Source: an uncultured Bacilli bacterium (GTDB lineage: Bacteria; Bacillota_I; Bacilli_A; RF39; UBA660). Taken from it: a DNA stretch of 64,000 bases. The notes under the pieces were generated by a model, which made no database searches, was not told the origin of the DNA, and worked only from the letters and a program-made list of their open reading frames with translations. The position numbers and the translations under genes were made by a program. The stretch is from positions 113,398-177,397 of the forward strand of contig CAKOXD010000001.1 in the NCBI GenBank assembly GCA_934130005.1. The letters run 5' to 3'. This document shows positions 43,204-52,393 of this stretch, in pieces; position 1 is the stretch's first letter, and each line of letters starts with the position of its first letter.

Positions 43204-44247
43204 TTATTTATTTTTTATAAATTTTTCTAAATCAAAATACATATTATTGACTTTTTTCAATTCAGGAAATTTATTATAATTTCCTTCTTCTATTAAAATA
43301 AGTTCTTTTTCTACATTTACAACATTTTGAAATTTATTAAATATAAATTTACCATATTTATATTCAATCTCATCTATATCTCTTATTGCTACATCAACTT
43401 TGATGTGATTATAACTAGCATCTTCTATTAATTCTTTAAGAGATAATATCTTACTATAATTATCTAAATTATCTAATATAAAATTAAATTTTATGTTTTT
43501 TCCCCTAATTATATATGAAATTTGATCTAATAAAATATTTGCTATATCAGATTTTCCTATAACTATAACTGCTGTTTTATCTTTTATATTTGTTAAATCA
43601 AGTTCATTTATACTTAACATATTAAGTAAGTTTTCTTTTATATATACCAAATTTAATTTTTGTCTTATTACAGATATTATTGATCCTTTTGTTTCATTTG
43701 GAGCAAATGCTGTTGCTGATAGTAATGTATAAATAGGATTTACTATATCTATATTATCTAAATAATTTTGAATTAATGTTTTATTATTATAAGTAATTTC
43801 AGATTTAGTAAGTAATGTTCCAACACTTCCTATATTAATTTCTTCTAGTTTTCCTTCTTTAAATAAAATCATTATTAAACCTGTTACATAATCTGCAGAC
43901 ATATTTGACCAAAATGGATCAGAATTAGGATTTTCATCTTTAAATAATTCTAGTGTTATACTTTTTAAACAATCTAAACATTTATCAATTTCATTATTTT
44001 TATAATACATATATGGTAAATTTAAAATATTCCATCCATTTGATTTAACTGGATCATTTAAATTGATTACATATGTATTGTAATTTTTACTATCAAGTTC
44101 TTCTTTAAATGTTCTATAGTATTCTCCTCTTGCATCTAATATAAATAAATTTTCATTATTTTCTATTGACTTTTTTGTTTCTTTAAATAAAACTCCTTTT
44201 GTTTTACCACTGTTAATTTTACCTATTATTAAATTTGTGTCTCTCAT
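43204..44247 (-). CDS. VirD4/TraG-like ATPase, short and without membrane segments
   Basis: 347 residues. Walker A GKINSGKT is at 9-16, followed by NLFILDARGEYYRTF, NSDPFWSNMSADYVTGLIMIL and IGSVGTLL, which resemble VirD4-type coupling proteins of conjugation systems. FILDNLDNYSKI sits where Walker B and the following sensor would be expected. Normal coupling proteins are about 600 residues with N-terminal membrane helices; this one begins at the nucleotide-binding core and lacks the C-terminal all-alpha substrate domain. No relaxase or other type IV secretion gene is in the window. It may be a remnant or a repurposed soluble ATPase. It follows merR by 12 bases. Confidence 0.7.
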   Translation of the reverse strand: MRDTNLIIGKINSGKTKGVLFKETKKSIENNENLFILDARGEYYRTFKEELDSKNYNTYVINLNDPVKSNGWNILNLPYMYYKNNEIDKCLDCLKSITLELFKDENPNSDPFWSNMSADYVTGLIMILFKEGKLEEINIGSVGTLLTKSEITYNNKTLIQNYLDNIDIVNPIYTLLSATAFAPNETKGSIISVIRQKLNLVYIKENLLNMLSINELDLTNIKDKTAVIVIGKSDIANILLDQISYIIRGKNIKFNFILDNLDNYSKILSLKELIEDASYNHIKVDVAIRDIDEIEYKYGKFIFNKFQNVVNVEKELILIEEGNYNKFPELKKVNNMYFDLEKFIKNK

Positions 44248-44259
44248 AATATCACCTTT

Positions 44260-44643
44260 CTAAAATAATGTTTTTGTTTTATTTTTATATATTTTGTTTT
44301 TATTTATATTTATTTTACCATCGATTATGTTATTTCTTAAATAATCAATTTTTCTTATTTTTTCTCTTTGTTTTTTTATTTCATTTAATAATTCTTCTTT
44401 TTTTCTAATCATAATATCATTATTAAGATTATTCCAGTTTTCTTTTATTTCTTCTAATGAAAAACCACATTCTTTTAATTCTGTTATAATCTTAAATTCT
44501 TCTATTTGTTCTTCATTATAATATCTATAATTAGTAAATAAATCTATTTCTTTTGGTTTAAATAAATCTATTGAATCATAATACCTAAGAGTTCTAATAG
44601 AAGCACCTGTTATATTAGAAAAATCTCCTATTTTATATAACAT
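44260..44643 (-). CDS. MerR family regulator
   Basis: 127 residues. The MerR helix-turn-helix starts LYKIGDFSNITGASIRTLRY, followed by the wing DLFTNYRYYNEEQIEEF and the dimer helix (LKECGFSLEEI, then Lys/Glu-rich). The C-terminal effector domain is very short, so it may respond to a small ion or redox signal or none. A MerR-type 19-bp-spacer promoter (45001-45031) stands before the gene immediately upstream, which suggests that this regulator controls that promoter and thereby its own operon. Confidence 0.88.
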   Translation of the reverse strand: MLYKIGDFSNITGASIRTLRYYDSIDLFKPKEIDLFTNYRYYNEEQIEEFKIITELKECGFSLEEIKENWNNLNNDIMIRKKEELLNEIKKQREKIRKIDYLRNNIIDGKININKNKIYKNKTKTLF

Positions 44644-44700
44644 AATCTCCTCCTTTCAATTGCTAATGAATGTCCCATTATATTTATTTTATCATAAAAA

Positions 44701-44979
44701 TTATAATAAATTTAAATTAATTATAAAACATAATATAATTAAAAATACCAATATAACTATATATGTATTTATATTAATATTATCACTACTATATGTTATA
44801 CCATTTCTATAAATTTCATTTTTATCTAAGGTATTTTTGGTGTAATCATATAAATAATTATCACAATTTGAATATGCTCCATTTACATATTTTTTTATTT
44901 TAGTACAAAAATAACAAGATCCAGTTACACCATTTTTTTTATTATCTTTTTTTAAATAACTACAACTATTACATCCCAT
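44701..44979 (-). CDS. Cys-rich, C-terminally membrane-anchored small protein
   Basis: 92 residues. The N-terminal part has MGCNSCSYLKKD, then SCYFCTKIKKYV and SNCDNY, a C-x2-C...C-x2-C...C pattern resembling a small zinc ribbon. The C-terminus has one membrane helix (about 73-91). Homologous Cys patterns occur in short uncharacterised Bacillota proteins. GAAAGGGGAT precedes the start. Its MerR-type promoter and the adjacent merR gene suggest regulation by metal or thiol stress, which is inference. Confidence 0.7.
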   Translation of the reverse strand: MGCNSCSYLKKDNKKNGVTGSCYFCTKIKKYVNGAYSNCDNYLYDYTKNTLDKNEIYRNGITYSSDNININTYIVILVFLIILCFIINLNLL

Positions 44980-45000
44980 ATCTTATCCCCTTTCAGCAAT

Positions 45001-45031
45001 AAGATATCACTCTAGTTTACTGGAGAGTCAA
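45001..45031 (-). promoter_or_regulatory. MerR-type promoter with 19-bp spacer and dyad operator
   Basis: Minus-strand -35 TTGACT (45026-45031), a 19-base spacer and -10 TATCTT (45001-45006). The spacer region contains a dyad ACTCT..AGT-AA-ACT.AGAGT, with a two-base bulge on one side. Overlong spacers with a dyad are the hallmark of MerR-activated promoters. Confidence 0.7.
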
Positions 45032-45038
45032 TATGTTT

Positions 45039-45425
45039 TTATTTTAAAATTTCTATATTAAATATATCTTTAATTGGAATAGTTATATTAGATATCATTA
45101 TTTGTTTTTTATTAATATCTATTTTTTTAATTTTATTTTTAATATTAATATATTTTCCACTATCAAAATCTTCATCTTTTACAAAATATATTATTTCTAC
45201 ATTTAAATTTAAATTATTTTTTATATATTCTAATTTATAATCTAATATATTTTTTTGTTGTTCTGATAATTCAATCTTTTTACTTAGTATTTTTTCTTTT
45301 TCTTTTATTTTTTGATCAAACCCTGCTAATGCACTAAATGGTGAAAATTGTACTGCTCTAGTAATACTTTTATTTTTTTCTTTGAATGGATACTTTATAT
45401 TTATTATATCACTATAGTCATTCAT
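45039..45425 (-). CDS. YolD-like protein
   Basis: 128 residues. MNDYSDIINIKYPF and RAVQFSPFSALAGFDQKI are diagnostic of the YolD-like family, which is encoded next to Y-family polymerases (UvrX/YqjW) in Bacillota and thought to act with them in the SOS response. Its start overlaps the polymerase stop by four bases (ATGA). It lies downstream of a LexA-like box through the polymerase promoter. Confidence 0.88.
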   Translation of the reverse strand: MNDYSDIINIKYPFKEKNKSITRAVQFSPFSALAGFDQKIKEKEKILSKKIELSEQQKNILDYKLEYIKNNLNLNVEIIYFVKDEDFDSGKYINIKNKIKKIDINKKQIMISNITIPIKDIFNIEILK

Positions 45426-46879
45426 TTTTTATGACCTCCTATTTGATTATTTCTTTCTACTGTAGTTGCACATTTTTCTAAATCAATTCCTTTTAATATA
45501 GAATTTTTACCATATTTATCTTTAATACTCAAAAGTGTTTTTTGAAGTTCATTATCTAACTTTTCATTATGTATTTCTCTTTCTTTTAAATTTATATCTG
45601 AAAATAAATCTATCTGTTCTATTCTTTTTTCATTTCTATTTTTATCAAATGTCACAAGATTTATATTTATTCTTTTAATTAATAAAGTATTATCAATTTT
45701 ATTATCATACTCCTTTATAACTTTATCTCTTATTATATTAGTAGATGATGTTTTATAATCTAAATTAACATTTATTACTTTTGGTTTGGGTATTTTTCTT
45801 CCATAATGATCTAATTTATATTCTCCATTATAATTATTATTTATATCAAATCCAATTACTAATATTAATTTATTTGTTATAAGATTTTTAAATGTTAATT
45901 CTAAACATATTGAATCTATCATTTCTTTTATAATTATTCTTGTTTGATTTTTATTATATGGAAAGTGTAATACCTGACCTGAGGACAAAGAATTAGTTTT
46001 AGGCTTATATTCTTTTATATCTTTTATTGTACAAGGTTCATATCCCCATGCATGATCTATTAAAAACTCAGCATTAACTCCAAATAATTTATATAATATT
46101 TTTTCATCATTTATTGAGGCACGTGCTATATCACCCATCGTATACATTTTATTATTTTCTAATTTTTTTTGATAACCTATTCCTACTCTCCAAAAGTCTG
46201 TTAAAGGTTTATGATTCCATAAAAGTTTTCTATAAAGCATTTCATCTAAATATGCTATTCTAACTCCAAAGGAATTTGCTTTTTTATGTTTAGCAACTAT
46301 ATCCATAGCTATTTTTGCTAAGTATAAATTTGTACCAATTCCAGCTGTTGCGGTTACTCCAGTTTTTATATATATATCTTTTATTATTTTTGTAACTAAT
46401 TCTTCACTATTCAATTTATAATATTTTAAATAATCAGTTATATCACAAAATACTTCATCTATAGAATATACATGTATATCATCTTTAGATAAATATTTTA
46501 AATATATTTTATATATATCTGTACTACACTTTATATAATCTTCCATTTTAGGAGGAGCAATTATATAATCTAATTCTAAATCTTTATTATTCTTTAGTTC
46601 TTTATCATTGAAAGATTTACCATTAAATTTATATTTGTAAGCTTTTTTCTTTCTGTCATAGTTAATTTTTTTTACCTTTTCTATTACTTCAAATAATCTT
46701 GCTCTTCCTTTTATTCCATATTGTTTTAATGATGGTGATACTGCTAAACATATTGTTTTTTCAGTTCGTGATATGTCTGCTACTACTAAGTTCGTGTTTA
46801 AAGGATCTAATCCTCTCTTTACACATTCTACTGATGCATAAAAACTTTTCAAATCTATACATATATAAGTCCTATTCAT
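45422..46879 (-). CDS. Y-family DNA polymerase (UvrX/UmuC-like)
   Basis: 485 residues. The palm starts YICIDLKSFYASVECV (Asp9, metal-binding), then VADISRTEKTICLAVSP, and the second carboxylate motif YSIDEVFCDIT. GVTATAGIGTNLYLAKIAMD is the usual helix-hairpin region, and a little-finger domain follows (~340-450). The length and the YolD partner indicate a UvrX/YqjW-type lesion-bypass enzyme instead of DinB. The promoter carries a LexA-like operator (46904-46917), so SOS induction is likely. Confidence 0.92.
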   Translation of the reverse strand: MNRTYICIDLKSFYASVECVKRGLDPLNTNLVVADISRTEKTICLAVSPSLKQYGIKGRARLFEVIEKVKKINYDRKKKAYKYKFNGKSFNDKELKNNKDLELDYIIAPPKMEDYIKCSTDIYKIYLKYLSKDDIHVYSIDEVFCDITDYLKYYKLNSEELVTKIIKDIYIKTGVTATAGIGTNLYLAKIAMDIVAKHKKANSFGVRIAYLDEMLYRKLLWNHKPLTDFWRVGIGYQKKLENNKMYTMGDIARASINDEKILYKLFGVNAEFLIDHAWGYEPCTIKDIKEYKPKTNSLSSGQVLHFPYNKNQTRIIIKEMIDSICLELTFKNLITNKLILVIGFDINNNYNGEYKLDHYGRKIPKPKVINVNLDYKTSSTNIIRDKVIKEYDNKIDNTLLIKRININLVTFDKNRNEKRIEQIDLFSDINLKEREIHNEKLDNELQKTLLSIKDKYGKNSILKGIDLEKCATTVERNNQIGGHKK

Positions 46880-46894
46880 AATATCACCAACTAA

Positions 46895-46923
46895 ATTATA
46901 TCGCGAAAATTTGTTTGTATAAA
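46895..46923 (-). promoter_or_regulatory. Polymerase promoter with LexA-like operator
   Basis: -10 TATAAT at 46895-46900 (minus strand) and a weak -35 at 46918-46923, with a 17-base spacer. The spacer contains CGAAAATTTGTTTG (46904-46917, plus strand). This matches the Bacillota LexA consensus CGAAC-N4-GTTYG at all but one of the fixed positions. Confidence 0.6.
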
Positions 46924-46955
46924 TAATATTTTATATTTTACAAAATTTAACATTA

Positions 46956-46979
46956 TAAAAAAAACACTATTTAAGTGTT
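46956..46979 (-). terminator. Terminator of the DUF1003 gene
   Basis: AAACACT/AGTGTTT hairpin with T-rich sequence on the minus strand. Confidence 0.65.
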
Positions 46980-46997
46980 TCTAAAAACTAAAATATA

Positions 46998-47492
46998 CTA
47001 TTTATCTTTTTCTAATTCTTTTAATATTTTATTTTGATTTATTAATATCTTATCCATCTTATCATGTAATTCTTCTAATATTAATTCACTTTTTAAATCA
47101 GTTTTATAATCATTTTCACTTCTTAAGCTATCTTTTTTTGCTTCTCTATTTTGACTCATCATTATTATTGGAGCTTGAAGTGAAGCAAGACAAGATAATA
47201 ATAAATTTAATAAAATAAATGGATATGGATCTAAATTTTTAATTAGGAATAAATTTAATATTATCCAAGCTACTAAAAATATACAAAAACCAATTATAAA
47301 TTTCCAACTACCAGCTACTTGTGTTAATTTATCTGCTACTTTATCACCTAATTTTATATTTTCTCTATCTTTTTTATCAACATCTATAGCAATTGGTTGT
47401 TCAATAAGTAAATCAAGTAATTCTTCTTCATCTTCTACTTCTAAATTTTTATTTAAAAGCATTTTTACTATTTCTTTTTTTGTTTTCTCCAT
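46998..47492 (-). CDS. DUF1003 membrane protein
   Basis: 164 residues. Two membrane helices (about 65-82 and 91-109) are joined by KNLDPYPFILLNLLLS and followed by LQAPIIMMSQNREAKKD, the DUF1003 signature. The C-terminus is Lys/Glu-rich and helical. The family has no firm function in bacteria. Its start lies eight bases after the cysteine desulfurase stop, so they are co-transcribed. Confidence 0.87.
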   Translation of the reverse strand: MEKTKKEIVKMLLNKNLEVEDEEELLDLLIEQPIAIDVDKKDRENIKLGDKVADKLTQVAGSWKFIIGFCIFLVAWIILNLFLIKNLDPYPFILLNLLLSCLASLQAPIIMMSQNREAKKDSLRSENDYKTDLKSELILEELHDKMDKILINQNKILKELEKDK

Positions 47493-47499
47493 TTTATCA

Positions 47500-48624
47500 C
47501 TACCCTTTTAAATTATTAAACTTATTAACACATTTTTTAAATGCATTTAAAAATTCATCTATTTCTTCTTCTTTAGTTAAATAAGATAAACTAATTCTAA
47601 CACTATGACGTGATGCTTCTTCATTTTTTGTTACTTCATATACAGCTTTACTTATAGCATTATTTGATGAACAGGCACTTTTAGTAGATATATATATATC
47701 ACATTCTTCCATAGCATGTTGAAAAACTTCAGGTTTACTACTTAAAATACTTATATTTAATATATATGGTATACAATTTTCATTACTATTTATTGTAACA
47801 TTAGGTATATTTTTAATGCTTTCTCTAATTTTAAAATTTAATTTTTTTACGTATTCATATTTGTAATCTATATCATTAAGTGAAAGTCTAAGAGCTTTTG
47901 AACAAGATACTATAAGTGGTAGCGGAGGTGTTCCACTACGATATATAGTAGTAGATTTTCCACCATGAATTAAAGGTTCTATAATAATTGAAGACTTTTT
48001 TATTAAACAACCTATTCCTTTAATTCCATATATTTTATGAGCTGAAAAACTTACTAAATCTATATCATCAAAATTAATATTTACTTTTCCTATACTTTGA
48101 GTCATATCAACATGAAAAAAACATTTTTTATTTTTTAAAAATCTAGCTATTTCTTCTATATTTTGAAGTATACCAGTTTCACTATTTACTGATGCGATTG
48201 TTACTAAAACAGTATCATCTCTTACTAATCTTTTTAAATCATCCATATCAACTAAACCATTATTTGTTTTTACAAAATCAACTTCATAACCTAATTTTTG
48301 TAAATAACCAATTGGTCCATATATACTTGAATGTTCTAAATTAGTTGTTATAATATGTTTTCCTATTCCTTGATGTTTTAAACAGATTCCTTTTATTGCT
48401 AAATTATTTGATTCACTAGACCCAGATGTATAAATTACTTCATGATTTGTTAATTTTAATAATTCTTTTATTTGATTTGTAGCACTTTCTTCTAATTTTT
48501 TTGCTTCTACTCCTAACTTATGTAATGAATTAGGATTACCAATAAAGTCAGTTGAAACTTTATTAAATGTTTCTAATACATCTTTATTTACAGGTGTAGT
48601 TGCTGAATAATCTAAATATATCAT
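47500..48624 (-). CDS. Cysteine desulfurase
   Basis: PLP enzyme (NifS/IscS group, 374 residues) that moves sulfur from cysteine to a protein persulfide. It begins MIYLDYSATTPVN. The PLP Lys is in SFSAHKIYGIKGIG and the catalytic Cys in STKSACSSN. The Asp/His in FHVDMTQSIGK contacts PLP. The neighbours are a DUF1003 gene and an unknown gene, without iscU or mnmA, so the sulfur target (Fe-S, thiouridine or other) is not shown. Confidence 0.93.
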   Translation of the reverse strand: MIYLDYSATTPVNKDVLETFNKVSTDFIGNPNSLHKLGVEAKKLEESATNQIKELLKLTNHEVIYTSGSSESNNLAIKGICLKHQGIGKHIITTNLEHSSIYGPIGYLQKLGYEVDFVKTNNGLVDMDDLKRLVRDDTVLVTIASVNSETGILQNIEEIARFLKNKKCFFHVDMTQSIGKVNINFDDIDLVSFSAHKIYGIKGIGCLIKKSSIIIEPLIHGGKSTTIYRSGTPPLPLIVSCSKALRLSLNDIDYKYEYVKKLNFKIRESIKNIPNVTINSNENCIPYILNISILSSKPEVFQHAMEECDIYISTKSACSSNNAISKAVYEVTKNEEASRHSVRISLSYLTKEEEIDEFLNAFKKCVNKFNNLKG

Positions 48625-48654
48625 ATTATCACCCTCTATATTATAACATTAATA

Positions 48655-48682
48655 TTAAAAAAAAAGAAATTATTTTCTTTTA
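48655..48682 (-). terminator. Weak terminator after the gene at 48670
   Basis: AAAAGAAA/TTTTCTTTT hairpin with a T run on the minus strand. Its stem is A-T rich and marginal. Confidence 0.4.
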
Positions 48683-49101
48683 ACTTTTTCATCATTTTTT
48701 ATAAATAAAGGAATTTTTCTATTTAAAAAATCAATATTTTCTGTATTTAAATTTTCCATATATTCTCTTTCAACCATAATACCTACTCTTCTAAGATTTA
48801 TATATTTTTCTACTATATTTAGTTTTGAATTACTTACTGGTTCTATAAATTCATTTTTATTTTTTAAAATCAGTATATATTCTGGTATACCAGCTATTTT
48901 TAATTTTTTATTTATTTCATTGTTCAATTTATTTATTCTTGATCTTGTAATATAACTATATGGCTTTTTACTATTATTTTTTATATACCATAACATATTA
49001 TATAACTCTTTTATTTCTGGATACATTTCAGCTAAGAAATCATGTTCAGAAATGTTATCTTCCACTATAAATTTATTTATCCAAACTAAGTATCTTGTCA
49101 T
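48670..49101 (-). CDS. Hypothetical protein
   Basis: 143 residues, soluble and basic at the C-terminus (KNDEKVKRK). WINKFIVEDNISEHDFLAEM, then a basic helix (YITRSRINKLNNEINKKLK) are the only features. No motif is recognised. It follows truB by 12 bases, so it belongs to the obgE-truB transcript. Confidence 0.6.
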   Translation of the reverse strand: MTRYLVWINKFIVEDNISEHDFLAEMYPEIKELYNMLWYIKNNSKKPYSYITRSRINKLNNEINKKLKIAGIPEYILILKNKNEFIEPVSNSKLNIVEKYINLRRVGIMVEREYMENLNTENIDFLNRKIPLFIKNDEKVKRK

Positions 49102-49113
49102 ATTATATTCCTC

Positions 49114-49980
49114 CTATATAAACATTTTATATGGTTTTATTTTGGTTTTATCTTTATCATATATAGTATAAATAGCAATCACCTTATTATCTTTTTTAAA
49201 GACAACATAATCTTTATTATATATATTATTTAATATACACCCATTTTTTATTTTTTTCTCTAAATCTAAATCAACTGTTATTGTATAAAAATCTTTTAAT
49301 ACTTCATCTATTTCTATTAATTTATATTTATCATTTCCTATTTCATCTAATGTGTAACATTCTTTTAAATCAAATATTCCTTGTTTTGTTCTATTAAGAT
49401 TTTTCATAGTACCAATTGTATTTAAATTAGAAGCAATATCTTCTATTAAACTTCTTATATATGTTCCTTTACTTACTAATGTTCTTATTTTGAATATTGT
49501 CTTACCTTCTATATATTTTATATCATTTATTAATTCAAGTTTTTTTATTTCTACCATTCTCTTTGGTAATTCTATCTCTTCATTATTTCTGGCATATTCA
49601 TAAAGTTTTTTTCCATTTATTTTAACAGCAGAATATATTGGAACAGTTTGTTCATATTTTTTTGTCATTTTTTGTAATACAGATTCTATTTCTTCTTTTG
49701 TTTTAAAAGTGTTTTCTTCTTTTAGTATATTACCTGTTATATCAAGTGTATCTGTTTTTATTCCAAGTATTATTTCTGCTTCATATTCTTTTTCAGTACT
49801 TGTTAATATTTCGACTAATTTAGTAGCATTTCCAATGCAAAGAACTAAAACACCTGTAGCAAGTGGATCAAGTGTTCCAGTATGCCCTACCTTCCTTGTT
49901 TTTAGTTTTTTTGAGACTATATTTACAATATCACGACTTGTATAATTTTTTTCTTTATTAACTAATAATATACCATTCAT
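49114..49980 (-). CDS. truB: tRNA pseudouridine-55 synthase
   Basis: Makes the universal T-loop pseudouridine. The start at 49980 (MNGILLVNKEKNYTSRDIV) follows AAAGAGG and avoids an odd nine-residue extension. KVGHTGTLDPLATGVL contains the catalytic Asp; IYSAVKINGKKLYEYAR and SKGTYIRSLIEDI follow. The C-terminal PUA-like segment is short. Its start lies one base after the obgE stop codon. Confidence 0.95.
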   Translation of the reverse strand: MNGILLVNKEKNYTSRDIVNIVSKKLKTRKVGHTGTLDPLATGVLVLCIGNATKLVEILTSTEKEYEAEIILGIKTDTLDITGNILKEENTFKTKEEIESVLQKMTKKYEQTVPIYSAVKINGKKLYEYARNNEEIELPKRMVEIKKLELINDIKYIEGKTIFKIRTLVSKGTYIRSLIEDIASNLNTIGTMKNLNRTKQGIFDLKECYTLDEIGNDKYKLIEIDEVLKDFYTITVDLDLEKKIKNGCILNNIYNKDYVVFKKDNKVIAIYTIYDKDKTKIKPYKMFI

Positions 49981-49981
49981 A

Positions 49982-51259
49982 TTAAACCTCTTTATATTCA
50001 AATTCAATATCTAATATTCTTACTGTATCAGAATCTTTTGCTCCTAATTCTTTTAATTTATCATCAATTCCCATACGTCTTAATTTATTTGAAAATCTTT
50101 TTGCTGCTTCATCAGTTGTAAATCTTGTCATTTTATAAAGTTTTTCTATTTCTTTTCCTTTTATAACCCAAACACCATTTTCATTTACTATATTAAATGG
50201 TTGTTCTTTTTTAAATTTATACAAAATATGACTTTCAAATTTTTCTTCTTCATATAAAGGTTTTTTCTCTATTTTATCAAGCATATTTGAAAGTTCTATT
50301 AAAACTTCTTTTAATCCAGAACCTGTAATAGCACATATTGGAAAAATTTTAACATCTTTTACTTTTTCCTTAAATTTTTCTAAATTTTCATGACTTGTTT
50401 CTAAATCCATTTTACTTGCTATTATAATTTGAGGTTTTTCTAATATTTTTTTGTCAAAATTTTCTAATTCTTTATTTATAGTAATATAATCATCATATGG
50501 ATCTCTTCCTTCAAATCCACTCATATCTATTACATGCGCAATTACTCTAGTTCTTTCAACGTGTTTTAAAAACTTATCACCAAGTCCTTCTCCTAAACTT
50601 GCTCCTTTTATAAGTCCAGGTAAATCTGCAACTACAAATGATTTATTTGTTGGAGCTAACACTACTCCTAAATTAGGTGTTAAAGTTGTAAAATGATATG
50701 CAGCTATTTTAGGTTTTGAGGCACTTATTTTAGATATTAATGTTGATTTTCCTACACTTGGCATTCCAACTAAACCAACATCAGCAAGTAGTTTAAGTTC
50801 TACCTTTACTTTTTTTACTTCTCCTGGTTCTCCATTTTCTGCAAAACTTGGTGCAGGATTCGTACGAGTTGCAAAAGCCATATTTCCTCTACCTCCACGT
50901 CCACCATAAGCAACAACTGCTTTATCACCTTTTTTAGTTAAATCTGCTATTATAAGATTAGTTTCCATATCTGTTATAACAGTACCTAGTGGAACTTTTA
51001 TAATTACATCTTTTGCATTCGCACCTTGTTTAGCACTTCCTTGACCATTTTCTCCTTTAGAACCTTTAATTATTTTTTTATATCTTAAGTCTAGTAAAGT
51101 ATTAAGTCCTTCATCAACTTCAAATATAATGTCACTACCTTTTCCACCACTTCCACCAAATGGACCACCCATTGGTATATATTTTTCTCTCCTAAATGCC
51201 ATGCATCCATCTCCGCCATTTCCGGCATATAATTCTACTATTACTTCATCTATAAACAT
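49982..51259 (-). CDS. obgE: GTPase Obg
   Basis: Essential 50S-assembly and stress GTPase. The Obg fold begins MFIDEVIVELYAGNGGDGC with the Gly-rich repeats (GPFGGSGGKGSD, YGGRGGRGNMAF). The G domain has VGMPSVGKSTLI, TLTPNLGVV and DLPGLIKGA, with ASKMDLE. The C-terminal OCT domain is present at about 340-425. The ATG at 51259 has GGGTGAT upstream; an in-frame ATG 18 bases earlier is inside the Shine-Dalgarno context. In Bacillus, obg follows rpmA; here about 3.3 kb with an ABC transporter and trpS lies between. Confidence 0.97.
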   Translation of the reverse strand: MFIDEVIVELYAGNGGDGCMAFRREKYIPMGGPFGGSGGKGSDIIFEVDEGLNTLLDLRYKKIIKGSKGENGQGSAKQGANAKDVIIKVPLGTVITDMETNLIIADLTKKGDKAVVAYGGRGGRGNMAFATRTNPAPSFAENGEPGEVKKVKVELKLLADVGLVGMPSVGKSTLISKISASKPKIAAYHFTTLTPNLGVVLAPTNKSFVVADLPGLIKGASLGEGLGDKFLKHVERTRVIAHVIDMSGFEGRDPYDDYITINKELENFDKKILEKPQIIIASKMDLETSHENLEKFKEKVKDVKIFPICAITGSGLKEVLIELSNMLDKIEKKPLYEEEKFESHILYKFKKEQPFNIVNENGVWVIKGKEIEKLYKMTRFTTDEAAKRFSNKLRRMGIDDKLKELGAKDSDTVRILDIEFEYKEV

Positions 51260-51301
51260 AATATCACCCTTTTTCATTTAGTATTATACACGATAAAAAT
51301 T

Positions 51302-51332
51302 AAAAATAAAAGTTTTATTTACTTTTATTTTT
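51302..51332 (-). terminator. Terminator of trpS
   Basis: AAAAATAAAAG/CTTTTATTTTT hairpin with a nine-base loop, then T-rich sequence on the minus strand. Confidence 0.55.
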
Positions 51333-51346
51333 GGTCATAAATATTA

Positions 51347-52327
51347 TTATCTTCCAAGTCCAACTTTCTTTCTTACTTCTTCATATTTTAATTTTGCTAT
51401 TTCATTAACTTTGTTCTTTCCATCATCTAATATTTTATCTAAATCTGAACTATTTATTATTTCTTCATATTTTTTTCTTATTTCTTTTAATGTTTCTACT
51501 ATCAAGTCAGCTACTTCATGTTTCAAATTTCCATAATTACTATCTTTAAAATATTTTTCTGTATCTTCTATAGAAATTTTTTTTAAACTTGAATATATTG
51601 TAAGTAAATTAGATATTCCAGGTTTATTTATTGGATCATAGTAAACTTTATTTTCTGAATCTGTTACAGCACTCATTATTTTTTTTCTTATATCTTCTTC
51701 AGTATCTAATAAATATATTATTCCTTTTGGATTTGTACTTGATTTACTCATTTTTTTTGTTGGATCTTGTAAGTCTTTTATTTTAGCACCAACTTCTGGT
51801 ATCATAGGTTCTGGAAGAGTAAATGTTTCTCCATATTTATTATTAAATCTTTCTGCTAAATTACGAGCAAGTTCTACGTGTTGTTTTTGATCTATTCCAG
51901 TTGGTACAATATCAGCACTATAAAGTAATATATCTGCTGCCATTAATATTGGATATGTAAAAAGTCCTACACTTACATTTTTTTTATTTTTACTTTTTTC
52001 TTTAAATTGTGTCATTCTTGAAGCTTCACCAATATATGTATTGCATTCTAAAATCCATGATAAATTAGCATGATATAAATTTTCTGATTGTATATAAATT
52101 GTATTTTTTTTAGGATCTAATCCACATGCTATATAAAGTGCTACATTTTTTCTTATTCTTTCTTTTAATAGTATTGGATCTTGCTCTACTGTAATAGAAT
52201 GCATATCTGGTACAAACATAAATGAATCATAAATATCTTGATATTTTATAATTCCACTTATACCACCTATTAGACTTCCTAATGTTAATTCACCACTTGG
52301 TTGTAATCCAGTTAAAATTCTTTTCAT
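51347..52327 (-). CDS. trpS: Tryptophan-tRNA ligase
   Basis: Class I synthetase of 326 residues. LTGLQPSGELTLGSLIGG holds the HIGH-like TLGS, then DMHSITVEQ, YPILMAADILLYSADIVPTG, DQKQHVELARNLAERFN and the KMSKS loop KKMSKSSTNPKG. No T-box leader precedes it. Confidence 0.97.
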   Translation of the reverse strand: MKRILTGLQPSGELTLGSLIGGISGIIKYQDIYDSFMFVPDMHSITVEQDPILLKERIRKNVALYIACGLDPKKNTIYIQSENLYHANLSWILECNTYIGEASRMTQFKEKSKNKKNVSVGLFTYPILMAADILLYSADIVPTGIDQKQHVELARNLAERFNNKYGETFTLPEPMIPEVGAKIKDLQDPTKKMSKSSTNPKGIIYLLDTEEDIRKKIMSAVTDSENKVYYDPINKPGISNLLTIYSSLKKISIEDTEKYFKDSNYGNLKHEVADLIVETLKEIRKKYEEIINSSDLDKILDDGKNKVNEIAKLKYEEVRKKVGLGR

Positions 52328-52393
52328 AACATCTCTTCTTTCATATAGTAAAATTATATCATAAAATTAGATAATTATATATAATAAAATAAA

